Of a DNA stretch of 64,000 nt, positions 17,486 through 24,164 are shown piece after piece. The stretch is from Enhydrobacter aerosaccus. GTDB taxonomy: Bacteria > Pseudomonadota > Alphaproteobacteria > Reyranellales > Reyranellaceae. The stretch's first letter is position 1, and each line of letters starts with the position of its first letter. The notes beneath the pieces were generated by a model. That model had not been told where the DNA came from. It made no database searches and saw nothing but the letters and a program-made list of their open reading frames with translations. The position numbers were made by a program, and so were the translations under genes. The stretch lies in assembly GCA_903832005.1 (NCBI GenBank), contig CAIKZO010000011.1, positions 1 to 64,000 of the forward strand, given 5' to 3'.

Positions 17486-17779
17486 TCAACCAAGATCATG
17501 TATCTCGTCACTCAAGTCTCGCCATTCGGGGTTTGATCGATTGATAAGAGCGATCTTCTTGTCTCGTCGCCATCTCTTGATCTGCTTCTCCCGCTCGATC
17601 GCATCCGGCGCTGTGTCGAAGGATTCAACGTAGATGAGCCGATCAATCTTGTACTTGGCAGTGTGCATGGATTCCCCGCGCCGGTGTTCGTCGAGCCGGC
17701 GCGGCAAGTCGGTGGTTACGCCAATATAGAGCGCGCGGCCGGTTCTGCTCGCGAGGATGTAGACGACTGGTTGGCGCAT
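17486..17779 (-). CDS. GIY-YIG endonuclease-domain protein (YhbQ/UPF0213-like)
   Basis: A 97-residue single-domain nuclease. The GIY element is VYIL (Tyr7), the YIG element is LYIGVT (residues 17-22), the catalytic Arg lies in LPRRLDEHR (about R28), His32 follows, and the metal-binding Glu is in AIEREKQIKRW (E62/E64); the C-terminal NPEWRDLS motif is typical of this small family. The ATG at 17779 starts at the conserved N-terminus; translation from 17878 would read through the right repeat arm and is rejected. The small stand-alone family has no settled role. Location between inverted repeats suggests it may belong to a repeat-spreading unit. Confidence 0.9.
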   Translation of the reverse strand: MRQPVVYILASRTGRALYIGVTTDLPRRLDEHRRGESMHTAKYKIDRLIYVESFDTAPDAIEREKQIKRWRRDKKIALINRSNPEWRDLSDEIHDLG

Positions 17780-17820
17780 GACGATTCCAGCAGAAATACA
17801 GCGTTTATCGAAGTCAAAAT

Positions 17821-17860
17821 AGGTCCCTCCACTCCGCTTCGCTCCGGTCGGGACGACGGT
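17821..17860 (-). repeat. REP-like repeat, right arm of the 40-bp inverted pair
   Basis: Exact reverse complement of 17430-17469. It lies 41 bp upstream of the GIY-YIG start codon and 25 bp before the AACATT-C-AATGTT palindrome in front of degP. No difference between the arms over 40 bp suggests recent or conversion-maintained copies. Confidence 0.9.
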
Positions 17861-17885
17861 AGCAGGCCACCCTTCCAACTATACA

Positions 17886-17936
17886 AACATTCAATGTTCC
17901 GGCCATGGGGGCGCCATGGGGCGGGGCCCATATACC
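17886..17936 (+). promoter_or_regulatory. Candidate degP control region: palindrome, 11-bp-spaced direct repeat and -10
   Basis: Three elements precede degP: a 13-bp palindrome AACATT-C-AATGTT at 17886-17898, a direct repeat gccatgggg at 17902-17910 and 17913-17921 (11-bp period), and tatacc at 17931-17936 as a possible -10. Direct repeats one helical turn apart are the usual target form for OmpR-family regulators, and such a regulator is encoded just across the GIY-YIG cassette. Binding is inferred only. Confidence 0.4.
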
Positions 17937-17964
17937 TCCTGCGAGTTGAACAGGAGAGTTAACA

Positions 17965-19464
17965 ATGACCAAGACCAAGAAGCTTCTATCCGCCCTGGCG
18001 TTGACCACGGCACTGACGGCCCCAGCCCTCGTTGCCCCGATGCTGGTCACGACTCCCGCGATCGCGGGCGAAGCGACCCATGACTTCGCCGATCTCGCCG
18101 CCAAGGTGACTCCGGCGGTCGTGAACGTCGCCGTCACCCTGAAGGCGGGGGCGGGCGAAGACGAGACCAAGATGTCCGGCGACGACCCGTCGGGCCAGGG
18201 CTCGAGCCAGTCGCAGATGGAAGAGTTCATGCGCCAGTTCGCCGAACGCTTCGGCCAGCAGGGCCATGCCCAGAAGCGCGCGCAGCCCAAGCAGCAGGCC
18301 GTGGGCACGGGCTTCATCATCGATCCGTCCGGCATCATCGTCACGAACAACCACGTGGCGGGCAGCGCGGAGAAGATCACCGTCACCCTGGCGGATGGCC
18401 GCAAGTTCCCGGCCAAGCTGCTGGGTGCCGACGCCAAGACCGATCTCGCGGTCCTGCAGGTCCAGGCCGACAAGCCGCTGCCGTACGTCGAGTTCGAGGA
18501 CGGCGCCAAGGTGCGCGTCGGCCAGTCGGTGATGGCGGTCGGCAACCCGTTCGGCCTCGGCGGCACCGTGACGACCGGCATCGTGTCGGCGCGCGGCCGT
18601 GACATCCAGTCGGGTCCGTTCGACGACTACATCCAGACCGACGCCGCGATCAATCGCGGCAACTCGGGCGGCCCGCTGTTCGACATGGACGGCAAGGTCA
18701 TCGGCATCAACACCGCGATCTACTCGCCGACGGGCGGCAGCATCGGGCTTGGCTTCGCCATCCCGTCCAGCCTCGCCAAGCCGGTGGTGGCCCAGCTCAA
18801 GGAACACGGGCGGGTCGAGCGCGGACTGCTCGGCGTACAGATCCAGCCGGTAACGGATGAGATCGCGAGCAGCCTGTCGCTCGGCTCGGCCTCTGGCGCC
18901 CTCGTGGCCCAGGTCGAACCGGACAGCTCGGCGATGAAGGCCGGCATCCAGTCGGGCGACGTGATCAAGAGCGTCGACGGCAAGTCGATCGACACTGTGC
19001 GCGACCTCACGCGGACCATCGGTGCGGCCGAGCCGGGCTCGACGGTGAAGGTCAGCCTGATGCGCGACGGCAAGGACATGACCGTCCAGGCCAAGCTGGG
19101 TGACAGCGACTCGAAGAAGGTGGAGCAGGCCAAGGCCGACACGGCCAAGTCCGATACTGCCAAGGAGCCGTCGTCCTACGGCGTCTCCCTCGCGCCGCTG
19201 TCGCCGGAAGCGCGCCAGCAGCTAGGTCTCAAGGATGAGATCAAGGGCGCGCTGATCGCGGGCGTCGAGCAGGGCAGCCCCGCCGACGACCAGGGCCTTC
19301 GTGCCGGCGACGTGCTCCAGCAGGTCGGCCACGCGCAGGTCACCTCGCCGAAGGACGCCGCGGCACAGCTTGCCGAGGCGAAGAAGGCCAACAAGCCGGT
19401 CTTGATGAAAGTGTTTCGAGAGGGAATGACGAGGTTCGTTGCTGTTTCTCCCCGGGCAACCTGA
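17965..19464 (+). CDS. degP: Do-family serine endopeptidase (DegP/HtrA-like)
   Basis: Periplasmic protease-chaperone of 499 residues. It has a Sec signal peptide (MTKTKKLLSALALTTALTAP, cut near AIAGEA about residue 34), a trypsin-like domain with His130 (TNNHVAG), Asp160 (AKTDLAVL) and Ser234 (RGNSGGPL), and two PDZ domains (first about 280-375, second about 405-495 with GSPADDQGLRAGDVLQQVG). A Met/Gln-rich Q-linker-like LA loop lies at about 75-112. The ATG is preceded by GGAGAG. It is divergent from a two-component system, a common alphaproteobacterial grouping with degP. A strong terminator follows. Confidence 0.97.
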   Translation: MTKTKKLLSALALTTALTAPALVAPMLVTTPAIAGEATHDFADLAAKVTPAVVNVAVTLKAGAGEDETKMSGDDPSGQGSSQSQMEEFMRQFAERFGQQGHAQKRAQPKQQAVGTGFIIDPSGIIVTNNHVAGSAEKITVTLADGRKFPAKLLGADAKTDLAVLQVQADKPLPYVEFEDGAKVRVGQSVMAVGNPFGLGGTVTTGIVSARGRDIQSGPFDDYIQTDAAINRGNSGGPLFDMDGKVIGINTAIYSPTGGSIGLGFAIPSSLAKPVVAQLKEHGRVERGLLGVQIQPVTDEIASSLSLGSASGALVAQVEPDSSAMKAGIQSGDVIKSVDGKSIDTVRDLTRTIGAAEPGSTVKVSLMRDGKDMTVQAKLGDSDSKKVEQAKADTAKSDTAKEPSSYGVSLAPLSPEARQQLGLKDEIKGALIAGVEQGSPADDQGLRAGDVLQQVGHAQVTSPKDAAAQLAEAKKANKPVLMKVFREGMTRFVAVSPRAT

Positions 19465-19482
19465 ACTTCGCCTTCTCGACGG

Positions 19483-19516
19483 AGCCGGCGGTGGCGCAAC
19501 CACCGCCGGCTTTTTC
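19483..19516 (+). terminator. Rho-independent terminator of degP
   Basis: A 12-bp stem (19483-19494 with 19500-19511; agccggcggtgg/ccaccgccggct) with a cgcaa loop is followed by TTTTTC. It starts 18 bp after the degP stop codon. Confidence 0.93.
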
Positions 19517-19541
19517 GTGTCCGGGGCGAGGGTGGTTACCG

Positions 19542-19582
19542 GCGGGGGGGGGGCTCCCGTTAAATAAACGGGAATTTAACGG
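19542..19582. other. G10 tract and overlapping alternative hairpins at island edge
   Basis: A run of ten G (19544-19553) is followed by cccgtt/aacggg (19556-19561 with 19567-19572) and by ccgttaaa/tttaacgg (19557-19564 with 19575-19582). The two stems share a left arm, so only one can form at a time. The segment lies between the degP terminator and the first gene of the low-GC island. No function is assigned. The rest of 19583-19711 shows no gene. Confidence 0.5.
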
Positions 19583-19711
19583 CGCTGATTTTTAGAAGTG
19601 AGTAAATTCAAAGAGTTGGCGATACGCCCGAGCGCGCTAAACGGTAGCTTCCCCGGTATCAGGGCGCAAACGCCACAAGCATCCTTGGGGGTGTGGCCTA
19701 TCTTGCTGGGC

Positions 19712-20134
19712 ATGACCGAGACTCATGTTGTTTCAGCGTTGCGAGCGAAGCGGGCGGAACTCAGCGGCGAGGTGCGGAAGATCGAGAAAACGCTGCACCG
19801 CCTGCGGGTGATGCTGCACTCAATTGATAACACAATCCGTGTCTTTCAGCCAGATTTAGACCCTGCATCCATTGCACCAAAGACACCCCGTCATCGGTCT
19901 GGGCTGTTCAAACAGGGCGAGTTGCCAAGGCTGTGTGCCGATCAATTGCGAACCTCTGACGGGCCTATATCGGCTCAGGACATGATGCACGCCATCACAG
20001 CGGCCAAGGGCCTAGACCTAAGCTCAGAGGTCACAGAGCGCATTCTAACCATCATGCGGAGCATGTTGCAGCGTGGCGAGGTCACACGCCATGGCGAGGC
20101 ACCGCACGTCGTATGGATGCTCAATAACACATGA
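19712..20134 (+). CDS. Hypothetical protein with N-terminal coiled coil and winged-helix-like C-terminus
   Basis: A 140-residue protein: residues about 5-45 (ALRAKRAELSGEVRKIEKTL) are heptad-like, followed by TIRVFQPDLDPASIAPKTPR, then a C-terminal helical domain (PISAQDMMHAITAAKGLDLS, ERILTIMRSMLQRGEVTRHG) that resembles a winged helix. Similar proteins with the 'DATIRLFDPD' linker are common as unannotated genes in alphaproteobacterial islands; this is from memory. Start ATG 19712 matches the conserved N-terminus; a GTG at 19598 would add 38 residues of no character. Base composition is lower in GC than the flanks. Confidence 0.65.
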   Translation: MTETHVVSALRAKRAELSGEVRKIEKTLHRLRVMLHSIDNTIRVFQPDLDPASIAPKTPRHRSGLFKQGELPRLCADQLRTSDGPISAQDMMHAITAAKGLDLSSEVTERILTIMRSMLQRGEVTRHGEAPHVVWMLNNT

Positions 20135-20354
20135 TCGTGCCGCCGACCTTTTGGCACGTCTGATCGGGAATATTGCGGCCATTGCCGGGCACCCATTGCG
20201 GCGCTTCTACTGGGTCTTTAGGCGCGGGTGACGGTGTTTCGTAGGTGTATTTGTAGACCGACCCCGAATCGCACGGGCTCTGAGCTGTTGCCACGCTGCC
20301 GCTCAGGAGAGAGCAGGCCAACAGCGCCCCCAGGATCAATTCCAGCTTGGTCAT
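20121..20354 (-). CDS. Small secreted hypothetical protein
   Basis: A 77-residue product with a Sec signal peptide (MTKLELILGALLACSLLSGS, likely cut after VATA) and a short mature part of about 48 residues rich in Pro and Thr, with four Cys in all. LLAC at residues 11-14 resembles a lipobox, but the hydrophobic core continues past it, so a lipoprotein is less likely. The ATG at 20354 is preceded by GGGGGCGAG. The 3' end overlaps the convergent hypothetical gene by 14 bp. Family not recognised. Confidence 0.55.
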   Translation of the reverse strand: MTKLELILGALLACSLLSGSVATAQSPCDSGSVYKYTYETPSPAPKDPVEAPQWVPGNGRNIPDQTCQKVGGTIMCY

Positions 20355-20401
20355 TCTCGCCCCCATGCAATGATTGGGCGTCAACTATAGGGGGAAAGCC
20401 A

Positions 20402-20779
20402 ATGGCATTACGATACGTGCTGCGCGGACTGAAAGACGGGTCAACCGATACTCAGAAGCGCGAAGTGCATTTCACGCTCAGCGTAAAGAATGGGCCAGCA
20501 TCGGATTTCGTCGGAGAAGTCGGCGTGATTGAGCAAATCATTTCCGCGCTAGCGACGATGGCAAAGGGACTTCGCCAACCGCGTCCGCAGATGGTGTCGG
20601 GTGAGGCGGTGAAAGAATACACCGTCCAACGGGACGCATTTGGCGGCCCTGTGATTCTTCGGCTTGGCACAGAACTGGGAGTGCTTCACACGTTTGCACT
20701 GCCTCAGGCCGTGGCACTCGATATCTCTGATCGATTGAAAACCGCCAGTGAGAAAGTCGTGCCGAAGGGAACTGCGTAG
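20402..20779 (+). CDS. Hypothetical protein of the accessory island
   Basis: A 125-residue soluble protein starting MALRYVLRGLKDGSTDTQKR, predicted mixed alpha/beta, without signal peptide, transmembrane segment or known motif. The ATG at 20402 follows AGGGGGAAA at a good distance; an in-frame extension to 20228 overlaps the divergent secreted-protein gene. It is divergent from that gene with 47 bp between starts, so both promoters overlap there. Two hairpins follow the stop. Confidence 0.6.
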   Translation: MALRYVLRGLKDGSTDTQKREVHFTLSVKNGPASDFVGEVGVIEQIISALATMAKGLRQPRPQMVSGEAVKEYTVQRDAFGGPVILRLGTELGVLHTFALPQAVALDISDRLKTASEKVVPKGTA

Positions 20780-20844
20780 ACATGCGCATGCGCTCCGATT
20801 AGATTTCCAATCGGAGCGGCGCACGCTTCATTCAATCAAGTTTC

Positions 20845-20878
20845 AAACGGCTCCCGCTGGCAGGCAGGGGCCGTTTTC
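20845..20878 (+). terminator. Terminator between hypothetical gene and transposase
   Basis: A stem of about 10 bp (aaacggctcc/ggggccgttt, 20845-20854 and 20867-20876) ends in TTTTCT and touches the transposase stop on the opposite strand. A further perfect 10-bp hairpin (cgctccgatt/aatcggagcg, 20791-20800 and 20809-20818) lies just upstream, so there are two tandem stems after the 20402 gene. Confidence 0.7.
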
Positions 20879-21867
20879 TATTGTGCGCGCTCGACGTGAC
20901 GCTGCCAATAGCCGGTGAAATCCACAGACTTGCCGCGCTTCAATGCCAGCGTGCCCAGCAATTCAACCTGCCGACCGTTATCAATCCGGCGGTTGTCCTC
21001 GCGCCATGTGGCCTCCTGAGCGTAGCGCAGCAGGTAGGTGCCAGCGATATGATGATGGTGGCCGATTTCAGCGCGGCGCATACGGCTAAAGAATTCCTCA
21101 GCCCAATTCGTGCAAGCGCCGTCGTGGCTATACGCCTCGGCATGGTTGATGCGCTGCACCTCAAACCGCGAGTGCAAGGCATTCCATGAACTGGCTTCGT
21201 CGGCATTGATGACGGTGCCCTTACGGACGCGGCGGGTGATGAATGCGGTAGCCTCAGCCTCAGTCTTGAAGACGGCAGGCACGCCATTGCCGCCACGCTC
21301 GCGCACGATCACGACGACCTCGCGCTTGCCGTTCTGGTTCTTTGCCAAGCGACGATCGCGGCGGTTTTCCTTGTAGTTGGCAGGCTTGATGTAGCCGCCG
21401 AAATAGCCGCCATCGACCTCGACGGTGCGGCCTTCACCACCCAGACGCCGCTCTTTCAATTCCTCGGACATAGCTTCACGCAGCTTGTGCAGCAGGACGA
21501 ACGCAGCCTTGTAGGACAGGCCAAGGTCGCGCGACATGGCGAGCGCGGACTTGCCCTTGACCTCATTGCAGAAAATCGCGATTGCGCCGAGATAGGTCCG
21601 AAGCGGCAGCTTGTGCGAGCCGAACAGCGTACCCGATGTAATGCTGAAATCCTTGGCGCACGCCTTGCAGCGGAACCGCAGGGATCCATTAGGCCTGCGA
21701 GCCTCATACGCATCAAGACCGCCGCAATGCGGGCAGACCGGAGCGCCATCCGTCTCAGGCCAACGAAGATCGCGAAAGAACTCCTCCGCTTCCGCATCGG
21801 TCATGCGGAACACGGTCGCCAAATTCAGCGACTTTGCCCTGCGTGAGAGGAGGAAGTGTTGAGCCAT
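20878..21867 (-). CDS. IS1595-family (ISXO2-like) transposase
   Basis: A 329-residue transposase: an N-terminal zinc ribbon (CPHCGG ... CKACAKDF), a helical part starting TSGTLFGSHKLPLRTYLGAI, then an RNase H-like DDE domain with Asp in VEVDGGYFGG, Asp in VINADEASSWNAL and the final acidic motif in CTNWAEEFFSRMRRAEIG. This arrangement is that of the IS1595 group. The ATG at 21867 gives the family-typical MAQHFLLSRRAKSLNL start; the extension to 22002 crosses the divergent control region. I looked for terminal inverted repeats around the gene and found none, so it may be a solitary or domesticated copy, or belong to a larger element. Confidence 0.88.
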   Translation of the reverse strand: MAQHFLLSRRAKSLNLATVFRMTDAEAEEFFRDLRWPETDGAPVCPHCGGLDAYEARRPNGSLRFRCKACAKDFSITSGTLFGSHKLPLRTYLGAIAIFCNEVKGKSALAMSRDLGLSYKAAFVLLHKLREAMSEELKERRLGGEGRTVEVDGGYFGGYIKPANYKENRRDRRLAKNQNGKREVVVIVRERGGNGVPAVFKTEAEATAFITRRVRKGTVINADEASSWNALHSRFEVQRINHAEAYSHDGACTNWAEEFFSRMRRAEIGHHHHIAGTYLLRYAQEATWREDNRRIDNGRQVELLGTLALKRGKSVDFTGYWQRHVERAQ

Positions 21868-21871
21868 CTTG

Positions 21872-21946
21872 GTGTCACTTGTGACACGCTCAGAAAGCTT
21901 GGTCAACGATAAAGTGTCAGATATGATCCGTGTCGGAGGTGACACT
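21872..21946 (+). promoter_or_regulatory. Divergent control region with TGTCA inverted repeats and promoter
   Basis: The 79-bp gap between the transposase and the DUF6471-like gene has gtgtcac-tt-gtgacac (21872-21887) and agtgtca...tgacact (21913-21919 with 21940-21946), plus a lone gtgtc at about 21930. A promoter for the plus-strand gene fits: TTGGTC at 21899-21904, 17-bp spacer, TATGAT at 21922-21927. One operator arm lies in the spacer, the other abuts the start codon, as expected for repression. Confidence 0.6.
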
Positions 21947-22189
21947 ATGGGACTGGCAAAGACTGAGGCTGAGATTGCAGAACGTGTGTCTGCATATCTC
22001 AAGGCCGAACTAAAGAAGGCCGATGTAACCTATGAGGAACTAGCCAAGCGGCTCAAGAAACACGGGCTGGCAGGGGAAACGACCGACTCAATCAAGGCCA
22101 AGCTAAAGCGCGGGACCTTTGCTGCTACATTCCTGCTGGCGTCACTGGCAGCACTAGAATCGGAAGGTTTGAGGCTGGAAGACCTTTAG
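21947..22189 (+). CDS. DUF6471-like small HTH protein
   Basis: An 80-residue protein: helix (ERVSAYLKAELKKADVTYEE), then ELAKRLKKHGL and a second helix pair (DSIKAKLKRGTFAATFLLAS, then LAALE). This resembles the DUF6471 family, which looks like a compact Xre-type helix-turn-helix. The ATG at 21947 follows GGAGG by 7 bases. It is divergent from the transposase with TGTCA-type repeats between them, so it is a plausible repressor of itself and of the transposase; this is inference. Its stop overlaps the convergent membrane-protein gene by 4 bp. Confidence 0.7.
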   Translation: MGLAKTEAEIAERVSAYLKAELKKADVTYEELAKRLKKHGLAGETTDSIKAKLKRGTFAATFLLASLAALESEGLRLEDL

Positions 22190-22749
22190 GGAGTCCTTTC
22201 CCCAACGAAAATGAAGTAGCCAGGACTCGATATTTGGTCGCGCTTGATCTCATCAAGCCGAACTTGAGCGCCCGTAGCGATGGCTAGCGCTCCCTGCAAC
22301 ACCTTGGCCCCCGCATCTTCGGGCGATATCGAAATGCCCGCTGCCTGCATCGAGTATTCGTTAAGCCTCACTTCCCAGTGGGCTTTCTCAAATGCTTGCC
22401 GTAAGGAGGCGGTGAGCTTTCCGCACATGCGTGGCGATCCACACTGGATAACCACGGAGCGGTAGCCCGCTGGCAATTCCCTTAACGCTGGCGACCGTTC
22501 TATCTTGTCGGAAAGGATCGACAACTGATCCGCAGAGAGGGTTGGCCAACCCTCGGGGGCCATGCCTTCCGCCCTCGATTTCCAAGTATCCCTATCCGCC
22601 TTCACCCCCGCCACCTCGTGCGAATAAAGCTGATCGGTGACAATAAAACCCGCACCAAATCCGGCCAAAAGAGCAACGATGAAAACGCCCGGTGCGCGTT
22701 TCACGGTGTGGCGCTCCTCGCGGAGCCACTCCAGCAAACTTTCCAGCAT
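22186..22749 (-). CDS. Hypothetical protein with one N-terminal membrane anchor
   Basis: A 187-residue protein with one transmembrane helix at about 22-42 (VFIVALLAGFGAGFIVTDQL) after a basic N-terminus, so the bulk likely faces the periplasm. The remainder has a short coiled segment (KADRDTWKSRAEG) and a globular domain with two Cys (VIQCGSPRMCGKL). A similar layout is seen in unannotated island genes next to phage or IS genes; the family is not recognised. It is convergent with, and overlaps, the DUF6471-like gene by four bases. The start ATG at 22749 is the first in frame. Confidence 0.6.
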   Translation of the reverse strand: MLESLLEWLREERHTVKRAPGVFIVALLAGFGAGFIVTDQLYSHEVAGVKADRDTWKSRAEGMAPEGWPTLSADQLSILSDKIERSPALRELPAGYRSVVIQCGSPRMCGKLTASLRQAFEKAHWEVRLNEYSMQAAGISISPEDAGAKVLQGALAIATGAQVRLDEIKRDQISSPGYFIFVGERTP

Positions 22750-22968
22750 GGCCTATCCCCCAGCCGGATTTTTAACACAGAAACCGCCCCTGTGGCGGTT
22801 GCGCCCGAATACCGAGCTTCCCTCACCACGCTCGATCTGCCCCGCCGTGCAGCGTCTCCCGTGGCCCCCGCGCTTCGGCATGTAGCTAAGAATCCGGGTA
22901 TCCGCAACCTAATATTGCGTATTGCGCATTATTTGTCAAGGCGCCACTGGAGTGGCGCGCTCCCAGCA

Positions 22969-24081
22969 TCAGCGGAACGGGAAGGCGATGTCGACGCTGG
23001 CTTCGCTGCCGAACTGGCCCATGCGATCGACGACCGAAGCCGGCATGCGGGTGTTGGCGGTGTTGCCCTCGCCGGGGCTGAGTTCGGGCATCACTTCGCG
23101 CGAGAACAGGCGAACCGAGCGAGCGGACTCCTCGAACGACAGGTCGCCATAGGCGAAGCGGCAGAGGGCGTAGTTGATGCCGGTGCGGCCGATATCGTCG
23201 CGCATCTGTTCGAGCACGCGGCCGACCGAGCCTGCCACTACATAGCCTTGGGCGACGGCGTCCTCGAACTCGGAGGGGAAGATCTGCTGCGGCAGCGCCA
23301 CGTCGTGCACACGCCACAGATGGACCAGCGAGTCGTACCAGACCTTGAAGGCGCGCTTGGCGATGGCGATTGTCTCGCGATCGTTGTCGCCGACCACGAC
23401 GTTGCGCGTGTTGGCGAGGAACGGCATGTCCTCGAGCGGGCGATCGAGCAGGGTCCAGGCGGCGCGATAGGCCGCGCAGTAGGCGGCGGCATCCTTCGTC
23501 GGGAGGCTGAGTGCCACGTTGCAGCCTTCGCCGGCCAGGCGCGGCGCGCTCTCGAGCGAGCGTGAGGCATGCCACAGCGGCGGATGCGGCTTCTGCACGG
23601 TCGTGGCTTCGAGCGGCACGTTGTCGAAGCTGAAGTGCGGGCCCTTGTGATTGAGCCGACCGGTAACGAGGCCCTTCAGCACGATCTCCAGCACCTCGTC
23701 GAAGCGCTCGGCCGTGGTCTTGGGATCGACGCCGAAGAAGGCGGCCTCGTAGGGCGAGGCGCCGCGGCCGACACCCAACTCCAGTCGGCCGCCGCTCATC
23801 TGGTCGAGCATGCAGATCTCTTCGGCCAGGCGCAGTGGATGATAGAGGCCGAGCGGATAGACCAGCGGGCCGAACCGGAGCGTGGTCGTGCGCTGCGCGA
23901 CGGCAGAGAGGAAGAGGCCGGGTGAGGGCGCGATGCCCAGCGGCGTGCCGTGATGCTCGGCCACGTGATAGGCGTGGAAGCCGGCCCATTCGTAGAGTTC
24001 GATCAGGCGCAGGCGCTCTTCATACTGGCGCTCGGCGTCAGGCCCCGAGCGATCGAGGTGGTCGAAGATGCCGAATTTCAT
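22969..24081 (-). CDS. LLM-class flavin-dependent oxidoreductase (luciferase-like), copy 1
   Basis: A 370-residue bacterial-luciferase-like monooxygenase (F420/FMN TIM barrel). Hallmarks are HVAEHHGTPLGIAPSP, RFGPLVYPLGLYHPLRLAEE, the catalytic-region motif ICMLDQMSGGRLELGVGRG and the substrate-loop GHVAGS-like AQGYVVAGSVGRV. The C-terminus runs about 30 residues past its paralogue. It follows the second LLM gene by 83 bp on the same strand and ends 10 bp from a small hairpin (gcgccact-gg-agtggcgc, 22941-22958). The substrate is unknown; the partner reductase is not adjacent. The 219 bp to the next gene hold no further ORF. Confidence 0.92.
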   Translation of the reverse strand: MKFGIFDHLDRSGPDAERQYEERLRLIELYEWAGFHAYHVAEHHGTPLGIAPSPGLFLSAVAQRTTTLRFGPLVYPLGLYHPLRLAEEICMLDQMSGGRLELGVGRGASPYEAAFFGVDPKTTAERFDEVLEIVLKGLVTGRLNHKGPHFSFDNVPLEATTVQKPHPPLWHASRSLESAPRLAGEGCNVALSLPTKDAAAYCAAYRAAWTLLDRPLEDMPFLANTRNVVVGDNDRETIAIAKRAFKVWYDSLVHLWRVHDVALPQQIFPSEFEDAVAQGYVVAGSVGRVLEQMRDDIGRTGINYALCRFAYGDLSFEESARSVRLFSREVMPELSPGEGNTANTRMPASVVDRMGQFGSEASVDIAFPFR

Positions 24082-24164
24082 TGTTCTTTTTTCGCGAGGG
24101 GTTGTTGGTCAATATTATACACAACTTCGGGACCAATCGGGCACGCTTTGACGCATAGCTGATG

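Larger units (their letters stand above)
17430..17860. mobile_element. Putative GIY-YIG cassette bounded by 40-bp perfect inverted repeats
   Basis: Seen directly: positions 17430-17469 are the exact reverse complement of 17821-17860 over 40 bp, and the only gene between them is a 97-residue GIY-YIG nuclease. The unit is 431 bp, sits in the gap between a response regulator and divergent degP, and its arms belong to a family with other copies in this window. That the unit moves, or that the nuclease acts on the repeats, is inference; no target-site duplication was identified. Confidence 0.5.

Noticed and set aside
20780..22250. Terminal inverted repeats for an insertion sequence around the transposase
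   Set aside because: I compared both sides of the gene and found only terminator and operator-like palindromes, no matched ends or target duplication.
19465..22968. Attachment-site direct repeats bounding the accessory island
   Set aside because: No convincing direct repeat longer than chance and no tRNA 3' end at either side.
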